Part shown: one piece after another, positions 1 to 5,319 of the stretch
Position numbering within the stretch: position 1 is the stretch's first letter
Layout of the letters: each line of letters begins with the position of its first letter
Assembly: GCA_028689195.1 (NCBI GenBank)
Contig: JAQTWR010000139.1
Span: 1 to 7,167, forward strand
Reading direction: 5' to 3'
DNA length: 7,167 bases
From: Anaerolineales bacterium
Lineage (GTDB): Bacteria; Chloroflexota; Anaerolineae; Anaerolineales; Villigracilaceae
Notes under the pieces: model-generated
What the model saw: the letters and a program-made list of their open reading frames with translations, nothing else
Told to the model about the DNA's origin: nothing
Databases searched by the model: none
Program-made: the position numbers and the translations under genes

Positions 1-525
1 CATGCTGCCGCTTCCCATAAGACCAAACGCCAGTTCGCCAAAGACGGGAATTCTCGCGGCGTTAACGACCAAAGGGAGTTTTATCCGTTCCGCGCCCGCG
101 GGGTCAATCAAAATCTGTTTGACGACATAATCGGGATATTCGCTGATAAACGCGGTTGTGATGATTCCGCCCATCGAGAGTCCCGCGAGGTTAATCCGTT
201 TGAAATTCAGCGCGTCGAGCAAATCTTTGAGTTGGCGGATAAATAATTGGATGTTGTAATCCGCGCGCGGTCGGTCTGAATATCCGCGCCCGAAGAGATC
301 GTAGCGCAGAACGCGGAAACCGTTTTCGACCAAAAAGTCAAACGTGGGGTCGAAAATAAAATACGGTACGGAAAATCCATGCGCGAGGACGACGGGGATT
401 CCGTTTTCATCGCCGCCAAGTTCGTAATGAGTTACGCCGTCGGAAAGCGCAACGAACGAACCATCCGCTTCTTTGCGGACGATTTCGTTTAATTCTTTAG
501 TTTCGTTCAAATAAGGGAAGGTCAT
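1..525 (-). CDS. Alpha/beta hydrolase, N-terminal 175 residues (partial)
   Basis: This is a serine hydrolase of the alpha/beta fold, probably cytoplasmic since no signal peptide is seen. The reading frame is open to the left edge, so the C-terminal part (cap, catalytic Asp/His) lies outside the window. Visible landmarks are the oxyanion-hole HG at residues 49-50 (VVLAHGFSVP), the YDLFGRGYSDRP block at 75-86 typical of epoxide hydrolase, haloalkane dehalogenase and esterase-like members, and the nucleophile elbow GLSMG at 115-119 with Ser117. The start at 525 is forced, because in-frame TGA and TAA codons lie directly upstream. No Shine-Dalgarno sequence is visible; the start codon sits 8 bases beyond a strong palindrome. 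It follows the Mo-subunit gene by 45 bases on the same strand and may be co-transcribed with it. The fold is certain. The substrate (ester, lactone, epoxide or other) is unknown. Confidence 0.9.
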   Translation of the reverse strand, partial: MTFPYLNETKELNEIVRKEADGSFVALSDGVTHYELGGDENGIPVVLAHGFSVPYFIFDPTFDFLVENGFRVLRYDLFGRGYSDRPRADYNIQLFIRQLKDLLDALNFKRINLAGLSMGGIITTAFISEYPDYVVKQILIDPAGAERIKLPLVVNAARIPVFGELAFGLMGSGSM

Positions 526-533
526 TCAAGTTT

Positions 534-566
534 AGGCGACAGTCACCAGCGAGGTGACTGTCGCCT
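534..566. repeat. Perfect 14-bp palindrome with 5-nt loop
   Basis: The arm AGGCGACAGTCACC (534-547) is exactly complementary to GGTGACTGTCGCCT (553-566), with loop AGCGA. It fills most of the 45-base gap between the stop of the Mo subunit (571) and the start of the alpha/beta hydrolase (525). There is no U-tract after the stem on the minus transcript (AAACTTGA follows), so it is not a canonical intrinsic terminator. It could be a REP-like element, an attenuator, an mRNA-end stabiliser, or a structure that hides the next start codon. I infer it belongs to a dispersed palindromic family, but no second copy is in this window. Confidence 0.8.
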
Positions 567-570
567 TTAG

Positions 571-2769
571 TTATATCTTCCCCAACGCGCACAGCACGCG
601 CTCTGGAGTAAACGGAAATTCGCTCATCCACACGCCGGTCGCATCGTGGATGGCGGCGGCGATGGCAGGCGCAACGGCAAGGAAAGGCAGTTCGCCCAAC
701 CCGCGCGCCCCCCAGGGACCGTTGGGGTCGGGGATTTCCACCAAAACGGATTCTACTTTTTCGGGAATATCCCAAATGGTGGGAATCAAATACGTGCTGA
801 GTTGATCGGTGAGCACTTTGCCGTTTTGAGTTTTGTAATCTTCAATCAGGCTGTAACCGTGCGCCTGAACCACCGCGCCTTCAATTTGACCGACCACCAA
901 ATCGGGATTGATCGCCTTGCCAACGTCGTCGGCAGAGACGATTCGAATCACGCGCACATGCCCCGTTTCAACATCCACTTCAACTTCGGCGGCTTGCGCC
1001 ACATAAGCGTAGGCGAAGTTCGGCATGGAATGTCCCGTTTCGTGATCCATGTGCGTTGTGGGCGGCGCGAGATATTTGAACTCGGCGCTCGCGGGACGTT
1101 CTTCTGCCTTCCATTTTTCAAGCGCCGCTTCGGCTGCGCCTTTGATGGCATTGCCCGCCATGAAGGTCATGCGCGAAGCGGATACGGAGCCGGAATTTCC
1201 TTGAAGCGCGGAATCGGATGTGCGGATTTCGACTTTGTTCGGCGAAATGCCCAGCGCGTGCGCCGCCATTTGAACCATCACCGTATGCGTACCCTGTCCC
1301 ACTTCGGCGCCGGCGTGATGAACCACCGCGCGTTCGATATTTCCGTTGCCATGAATTTCAACTTTTGCCCAGCAGTTTTCTTGATAACCGAAAGAGAAAC
1401 CCACGTTTTTGAATCCAGCCGCAAAACCTTGACCACGGACTGAGGACGAAGGACGGACTGCTTTTCCCTTCGTCTTTTGTCCTCGGTCTTTTGTCCACTT
1501 AAATTTATCGCGCGCGGCTTCGATGCACTGCGTAATGCTGACAGGCGGCGGCACGGGCGTACCTACGCCCAATTCATCGCCGTCGCGCAGCGCATTCTTC
1601 AAGCGAAACTCGACCGCATCCATGCCAAGTTTCTCGGCAAGTTTATTCATTTGCGATTCAGCCATGAACAACGCTTGCGGCGCGCCAAATCCACGGAAGG
1701 CTGCGCCCGGCACGTTGTTGGTGTACACGCCGTACACATCCACTTTGACGTTGGGAATGAAATACGGTCCGGTCGAAGTGATTGTGGCGTTGCCCAACAC
1801 CTTATTGGAAGTGTACATATACGCGCCGCCGTCGCCGATCAATTCGCTTTCAGCCGCCACGAGTTTGCCGTCCTTCGTTGCGCCCCACTTCGCTTTGACA
1901 ACTGCCGCGTGGCGCTTGCCATGACCAATCATGGATTCGCGGCGCGACCAGATAATTTTGACGGGGCGATTTAACTTCCACGCGGCTAACGCGAGAACAA
2001 TCTGCACCGACATATCTTCGCGCCCGCCGAACGCGCCGCCAATGGCGGGATAAATCACGCGGATTTTCTCGTTGGGCAAGCCGAGCGAGTGAGCAATCGC
2101 TTCGCGGTCGGCGTGAGTCCATTGCCCGCCAGCCTCAATCGCGACGCGACCTTCATCATCAATATACGCCAAGCCCGCTTCGGGCTGCAAATACGCATGC
2201 TCCTGCGCGGGCGTATGATACTCGCCTTCGACGATGACATCCGCCTGCGCGAAGCCCGCGTCCACATCGCCTTTGCGAATCTTATAGTGGACGCAAATAT
2301 TCGTGTCGCCCAAATCGGGATGAAGAATCGGCGCGTCAGATTTTAACGCGGCGGCGGAACTGGAAAGGATCGGCAAATCTTCATATTCGATCTCAATCAA
2401 CTTCGCCGCGGATTCCGCTTCGCGTTCAGAATTTGCCACCACCGCCGCTACTTGATCGCCCACAAAGCGGACAATATCCGTATACGGTTTGCTCGCGCCG
2501 GGTCCGCACAACACGGGCTGGTCTTTGACTTGCAGCCCGTATTCGTTGACGGGAACGTCCTTCGCGGTGTAAATCGCAACCACGCCGCGCGCGGATTCGG
2601 CTTTGCTTGTATCGATATTTTTTACGCGCGCGTGCGGGCGCTCGGCAAAAACGATCTTCATGTGCAACATGTCGTCTCGGCGAAGGTCGCCGGAGTAGAG
2701 CGTTTTGCCCGTTACTTTTCCAAGCGCGTCGACGCGCGGAAATGATTTTCCAACAGATTGTTTTGACAT
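571..2769 (-). CDS. Molybdopterin-binding catalytic subunit, xanthine dehydrogenase family
   Basis: This 732-residue protein is the large subunit of a molybdenum hydroxylase, which hydroxylates a heterocycle or aldehyde with water-derived oxygen at a Mo-pterin centre. The N-terminal part (about 15-130) is the a/b hammerhead domain, and the Mo-cofactor domains follow from about 140 to 720. Family motifs are GGAFGGRED at 244-252, AAFRGFGAPQ at 356-365, GAEVGQGTH at 487-495, SASRMT at 530-535, and GARGLGE at 687-693. Glu693 is the expected catalytic base, matching Glu1261 of bovine xanthine dehydrogenase. Glu251 would match bovine Glu802 and Arg359 bovine Arg912, while the bovine Arg880 position appears to be Asn327; this alignment is from memory. 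Length is normal for the family. It is not a CO dehydrogenase: the CoxL AYXCSFR loop is absent. The start has AAGAGA upstream (2779-2784), overlapping the end of the preceding gene six bases away. Residues 425-445 are encoded by a palindromic repeat (separate entry). The substrate is not determinable here. Confidence 0.95.
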   Translation of the reverse strand: MSKQSVGKSFPRVDALGKVTGKTLYSGDLRRDDMLHMKIVFAERPHARVKNIDTSKAESARGVVAIYTAKDVPVNEYGLQVKDQPVLCGPGASKPYTDIVRFVGDQVAAVVANSEREAESAAKLIEIEYEDLPILSSSAAALKSDAPILHPDLGDTNICVHYKIRKGDVDAGFAQADVIVEGEYHTPAQEHAYLQPEAGLAYIDDEGRVAIEAGGQWTHADREAIAHSLGLPNEKIRVIYPAIGGAFGGREDMSVQIVLALAAWKLNRPVKIIWSRRESMIGHGKRHAAVVKAKWGATKDGKLVAAESELIGDGGAYMYTSNKVLGNATITSTGPYFIPNVKVDVYGVYTNNVPGAAFRGFGAPQALFMAESQMNKLAEKLGMDAVEFRLKNALRDGDELGVGTPVPPPVSITQCIEAARDKFKWTKDRGQKTKGKAVRPSSSVRGQGFAAGFKNVGFSFGYQENCWAKVEIHGNGNIERAVVHHAGAEVGQGTHTVMVQMAAHALGISPNKVEIRTSDSALQGNSGSVSASRMTFMAGNAIKGAAEAALEKWKAEERPASAEFKYLAPPTTHMDHETGHSMPNFAYAYVAQAAEVEVDVETGHVRVIRIVSADDVGKAINPDLVVGQIEGAVVQAHGYSLIEDYKTQNGKVLTDQLSTYLIPTIWDIPEKVESVLVEIPDPNGPWGARGLGELPFLAVAPAIAAAIHDATGVWMSEFPFTPERVLCALGKI
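1437..1496. repeat. GGAC-rich palindromic element inside the Mo-subunit gene
   Basis: The plus-strand arm GGACTGAGGACGAAGG (1437-1452) faces CCTTCGTCTTTTGTCC (1467-1482). They pair at 13 of 16 positions plus two G-T wobbles, around a 14-base loop. An 11-base direct repeat, GTCTTTTGTCC, occurs at 1472-1482 and 1486-1496. Read on the minus strand it encodes residues 425-445 of the Mo subunit, a Lys/Arg/Ser-rich stretch with no resemblance to family motifs. The composition (simple GGAC/GAAG units) is unlike the flanking coding DNA. It resembles low-complexity intergenic repeats I associate with Anaerolineae genomes; that association is recall and was not checked. Confidence 0.75.
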
Positions 2770-2775
2770 GGTTTT

Positions 2776-3192
2776 CTATCTCTTATATTTTTTGGCTTTG
2801 AACTTTGGGGGGGGCGCGTCCAAAGGACCGTAACGATGCGGATTGGCAATGCGATAAATCACTGCGTATACCAATGAAATGACCCCGCCAATCATAACCG
2901 TATAAACTATGCTAATGGCAATCACCGCATAAAGATTTTGGGTATTTGCAATCGGCGCAAAGATGGCGGTTAAGCCGGGCGTCGCAAACAAATAATTAGG
3001 CAGTACCGGATAGCCCATAAACTCAAAGGGGATGTAGCCAGCCAGCGAACTATTGATCGTGAGCAAAGCGCCCGCAATGGAAAGCGCCGGCACGACAATC
3101 ATCAACAAACAGCCAATACCGCGCCATGCCAGGCTTTTTGTGTGGTCTTTCTCTACGTATTTCTCCGGCGCCCGTTTTGTGTATTTACCCAT
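2776..3192 (-). CDS. Small conserved membrane protein, two transmembrane helices
   Basis: This 138-residue protein has a charged N-terminus (K3, K6, R7, K11, K15, K20), a first hydrophobic helix at about 25-47, a Pro/Gly-rich central loop (50-85), a second helix at about 88-113, and a strongly basic tail with DAPPPKF followed by KAKKYKR. The positive-inside rule puts both ends in the cytoplasm, as a helical hairpin. I recall similar small proteins ending in RYGPxDAPPPK from Chloroflexota, without known function. The gene sits 2 bases after the FAD/2Fe-2S subunit stop and 6 bases before the Mo-subunit start, so it is surely co-transcribed and probably translationally coupled; AGAGG at 3198-3202 lies 5 bases from its ATG. 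Its location suggests a membrane tether or quinone-side partner for the enzyme, but it could be an unrelated housekeeping gene caught in the operon. The three prolines at 127-129 are encoded across a run of eight C. Confidence 0.88.
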   Translation of the reverse strand: MGKYTKRAPEKYVEKDHTKSLAWRGIGCLLMIVVPALSIAGALLTINSSLAGYIPFEFMGYPVLPNYLFATPGLTAIFAPIANTQNLYAVIAISIVYTVMIGGVISLVYAVIYRIANPHRYGPLDAPPPKFKAKKYKR

Positions 3193-3194
3193 AA

Positions 3195-4607
3195 CTACCT
3201 CTTAACTTTTATTTTGCTTGCGTCCTCGATTGCCTTGACAATTTTATAATACCCCGTGCAGCGGCAGAGATTTCCAGCAATGGCTTGCTCTATTTCGTTG
3301 CGCGTGGGATTGTTCTTTTCCTCCAGCAGTTTCGCGCCTGACATTAAAAATCCGGGCGTGCAGTAACCGCATTGGACGGCGCCATCCGCGACAAAAGATT
3401 CTTGAACGGGATGTAATTTTTTACCGTCGGCGAGTCCTTCCACCGTGACGATTTCCGCGCCATGCGCGCGCGGCGCGGGAACGAGACAAGCCATCACCGC
3501 CTCGCCGTCCAAAAAGACGGTACATGCGCCGCACTCGCCTTCGGCGCAGCCTTCCTTTGTGCCGATCAACGCGCCCTCTTCGCGCAGCAGGCGCAACAAA
3601 GTTTTATCATGTCCGCTGGCGAAAACGATTTTCTTTCCGTTGACGGTTGTTTCGATTGGCGCGGCGGGGAATTCGCTGGAAGTTTGCAAAACCTTCTTCG
3701 CAAATTTTTTACCGCGCAGAAGAATCGGATTCTTCGGCATTCCCGCCTGCTCCACTCCTTCGCGGATGGCGGTCAGCGCGCGCGCGGTAATGACCTTGAC
3801 CATCTCGCGGCGATACGCAGCCGAACCGCGCACATCGTCGATGGGACGCGCCGCCTGCGTCGCCAACTCTGCGGCTTGCGCGATATTCTTGTCGCTGAGT
3901 TTTTTCCGCGCAAGGAATTGTTCGGCGGCTTCGGCGTGCCCGATGATGGGAGTCACCGCGCCAAGCGTAATGGACGCGGACTTCACCGTGCCGTCTTTGA
4001 GCGTGAGAACCACCGCCACGTTCACCAGAGAAATCGCCTGCGCGCGACGCAGCGCGAGTTTGATAAACGCGCCGCGCTGATTCTCCTTCAACGCGGGGAA
4101 GGAAATATCCACAAGCATTTCATCGGCTTGCATCACGTTTTTGCGAACGCCCGCGTAAAAGTCTTTCAACGGAACAATTCGCTCGCCGCGCGTGGAAATT
4201 AAAGTAACGCGGGCGTTCAACGCCATCAACGGCGTGATGGTGTCGTTGGCGGGCGAAGCCGTGATGAGATTACCCGCGACCGTTCCGCGATTGCGAATCT
4301 GCGGCGCGCCCACTTCCCACGCCGCGCGCGCCAAAGGATATCCGCGCGCGCGAATCAACTTAGACGCGGCGCAATCGTTATGCGTCGCCAACGCGCCGAT
4401 ATGAATCACGTCGTCTTCGTCAATGGAAATTTTATCCAGTTTCGGAATGCGCGTAATGTCAACGAGGGTGTCAATTCCTTTGCGGACGCCGCGCTCGAGT
4501 TCAAGGATAAGATCGGTGCCGCCCGCGACAACTCGCGCCCCTTTCCTCTCCCCCAAAATTTTTACGACCTCTTCAATGGAAGTTGCATTAATATAATTTT
4601 GCCACAT
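3195..4607 (-). CDS. Fused FAD-binding and [2Fe-2S] subunit of a molybdenum hydroxylase
   Basis: This 470-residue protein supplies the electron-transfer chain for the catalytic subunit. The N-terminal half is the FAD-binding module of the xanthine/CO dehydrogenase medium subunit: AGGTDLILE at 28-36, and IRNRGTVAGNL at 104-114 followed by ASPANDT, which contact FAD. The flavoprotein C-terminal domain covers about 175-285. After a linker, residues about 318-395 form a plant-ferredoxin-like 2Fe-2S domain with Cys354, 359, 362 and 374. Residues about 396-465 form the helical 2Fe-2S domain with Cys413, 416, 448 and 450 (QCGYCTPG, NLCRCTGYY). All eight cluster ligands are present. The domain order FAD then 2Fe-2S is the reverse of eukaryotic xanthine dehydrogenase and proteobacterial XdhA. 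The start MWQNYINATSIEEVV fits the family N-terminus, although no good ribosome binding site precedes it. It is first in the tight three-gene unit with the membrane protein and Mo subunit. Confidence 0.95.
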   Translation of the reverse strand: MWQNYINATSIEEVVKILGERKGARVVAGGTDLILELERGVRKGIDTLVDITRIPKLDKISIDEDDVIHIGALATHNDCAASKLIRARGYPLARAAWEVGAPQIRNRGTVAGNLITASPANDTITPLMALNARVTLISTRGERIVPLKDFYAGVRKNVMQADEMLVDISFPALKENQRGAFIKLALRRAQAISLVNVAVVLTLKDGTVKSASITLGAVTPIIGHAEAAEQFLARKKLSDKNIAQAAELATQAARPIDDVRGSAAYRREMVKVITARALTAIREGVEQAGMPKNPILLRGKKFAKKVLQTSSEFPAAPIETTVNGKKIVFASGHDKTLLRLLREEGALIGTKEGCAEGECGACTVFLDGEAVMACLVPAPRAHGAEIVTVEGLADGKKLHPVQESFVADGAVQCGYCTPGFLMSGAKLLEEKNNPTRNEIEQAIAGNLCRCTGYYKIVKAIEDASKIKVKR

Positions 4608-4618
4608 AGGGTTATTAG

Positions 4619-4688
4619 GTCATTGCGAAGAGCAAAGCGACGAAGCAATCTCCTGCGCTGGGGATTGCCTCGCTCCGCTCGCAACGAC
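4619..4688. repeat. REP-like imperfect palindrome (GTCATTGCGA family)
   Basis: The outer arms GTCATTGCGA (4619-4628) and TCGCAACGAC (4679-4688) pair at 9 of 10 positions. The inner arms GCAATCTCC (4645-4653) and GGGGATTGC (4660-4668) pair at all 9 with one wobble, around the loop TGCGCT. The middle of the left arm has 6 extra bases. I recognise the GTCATTGCGA...GAAGCAATC wording as a dispersed repeat common in Chloroflexota and some other uncultured bacteria; this is recall. It fills nearly all of the 83 bases between the stop of the upstream gene (4691) and the start at 4607. It could form an mRNA hairpin separating the expression of the two genes. No transposase is nearby. Confidence 0.8.
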
Positions 4689-4690
4689 GA

Positions 4691-5212
4691 TTAGTTATTG
4701 CCCGTCACAACCTCGGAGCGGCGCTCGAAGGTTTGTACGGCAAGGCGGGCAAGCGAAGTTAAATTACGAATAGCGGCGGGCAGCGCGGCTTCGTCGGCGA
4801 GGCTGGCTTCCACGTTATCCAACGCGCTGTTGACCTGATCGCCGAGCGTGAAGAAAGCGAGGTCAAATTGATAAATGGCTTCGAGTTCCTTCTCGTTGAT
4901 CTTGACCGCGTCGAACGCGCCCGAATATCCGTGCGCGGCGCGGGAGATTTTGTCAATGAAAGTGCGTAAAACCAGCGACGCTTTTTCTATATCGTCCACA
5001 TATTGGATCATGCCGCCGTTGACAAGTTCAACCTGCAAGTTGGAAGCGCGGCTCCAATACTCCTCGAAGCGGCGCGCAACCGTATCGCGCAGAACCTTAT
5101 CTGCATCGCGGCGGTTCTGCCGCTCGATATATCCGCTAAAACCGGGGACATACGAAAGCAGTTTCTTGAACGGGTCAACTTGGCTGGTTACTTTTTCAAA
5201 AAAATCGCTCAT
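4691..5212 (-). CDS. Conserved helical protein of unknown function
   Basis: This 173-residue soluble protein has no signal peptide or membrane segment and looks mostly alpha-helical. Two blocks look conserved-like: PGFSGYIERQNRRDADKVLRD without its last residue falls at about 23-42, and HGYSGAFDAVKINEKELEA at 94-112, followed by a Phe-rich helix. I have seen proteins with a similar Gly-Tyr...Arg-Arg-x-Ala-Asp-Lys pattern annotated only as hypothetical, but I cannot name a family or function. The start at 5212 is preferred over an in-frame ATG at 5227, because a perfect GAGGAGG (5219-5225) sits 6 bases upstream of 5212 and would overlap the coding region of the longer form. It is transcribed from the divergent promoter region and is the first minus-strand gene there. 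The REP-like palindrome follows two bases after its stop, so linkage to the molybdenum hydroxylase genes is uncertain. Confidence 0.85.
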   Translation of the reverse strand: MSDFFEKVTSQVDPFKKLLSYVPGFSGYIERQNRRDADKVLRDTVARRFEEYWSRASNLQVELVNGGMIQYVDDIEKASLVLRTFIDKISRAAHGYSGAFDAVKINEKELEAIYQFDLAFFTLGDQVNSALDNVEASLADEAALPAAIRNLTSLARLAVQTFERRSEVVTGNN

Positions 5213-5218
5213 TATGAG

Positions 5219-5225
5219 CCTCCTC
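5219..5225 (-). promoter_or_regulatory. Ribosome binding site GAGGAGG
   Basis: The plus-strand CCTCCTC reads GAGGAGG on the minus strand, six bases before the ATG at 5212. Its strength and spacing decide the start of the unknown helical protein in favour of 5212 over 5227. Confidence 0.85.
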
Positions 5226-5264
5226 ATAGTTGGGTGCGTTTTCTCAAGCCTCGCGGCTGTTTAT

Positions 5265-5270
5265 ATTATA
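5265..5270 (-). promoter_or_regulatory. Candidate -10 box for the minus-strand genes
   Basis: ATTATA on the plus strand is TATAAT on the minus strand, a perfect sigma-70 type -10 hexamer 52 bases upstream of the ATG at 5212. No convincing -35 lies 16-18 bases further upstream; the nearest TTGA-type hexamer, TTGAAC at 5300-5295, is 24 bases away. Transcription would start near 5258, giving a leader of roughly 45 bases. Confidence 0.45.
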
Positions 5271-5285
5271 TCGTTTAATTCCAGT

Positions 5286-5291
5286 TATAAT
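5286..5291 (+). promoter_or_regulatory. Candidate -10 box for the aldolase gene
   Basis: There is a perfect TATAAT 28 bases upstream of the ATG at 5320, in an AT-rich stretch. The 17-base-spaced -35 position reads ATATTA, so the -35 is weak. Transcription would start near 5298, leaving a short leader that contains the AGGAG site. It lies 15 bases from the opposite-strand TATAAT, so the two promoters share one region. Confidence 0.5.
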
Positions 5292-5310
5292 GCGGTTCAA
5301 CTTTTTAATT

Positions 5311-5315
5311 AGGAG
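5311..5315 (+). promoter_or_regulatory. Ribosome binding site AGGAG
   Basis: AGGAG lies 4 bases before ATG 5320 and 7 bases before ATG 5323, so translation starts at one of these two adjacent codons. It rules out the longer in-frame start at 5230, whose first 30 codons run through the promoter region. Confidence 0.8.
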
Positions 5316-5319
5316 ATTT

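Noticed and set aside
534..566. Classical Rho-independent terminator
   Set aside because: The stem is strong but no T-run follows it on the minus strand, and only a weakly T-rich stretch follows on the plus strand, where no gene reads into it.
646..1443. Long open frame (265 codons) antisense to the Mo subunit
   Set aside because: It lies fully opposite a gene with clear family motifs, has no ribosome binding site, and its protein is His/Arg-rich, typical of reverse reading of GCG/CGC-rich codons.
3462..4202. Long open frame (246 codons) antisense to the FAD/2Fe-2S subunit
   Set aside because: It is a shadow frame of a confidently identified gene; no recognisable domain and no start signals.
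571..4607. Aerobic CO dehydrogenase (CoxMSL) operon
   Set aside because: The Mo subunit lacks the CoxL AYXCSFR active-site loop, the medium and small subunits are fused, and the gene order differs.
4619..4688. Insertion sequence or tRNA-like gene in the gap
   Set aside because: It is too short for a transposase gene and the fold is a simple hairpin without tRNA arms; a REP-like palindrome explains it.
5230..5319. Longer N-terminus for the aldolase starting at 5230
   Set aside because: These codons cross both TATAAT boxes and the AGGAG site; the start at 5320 or 5323 has the proper site.
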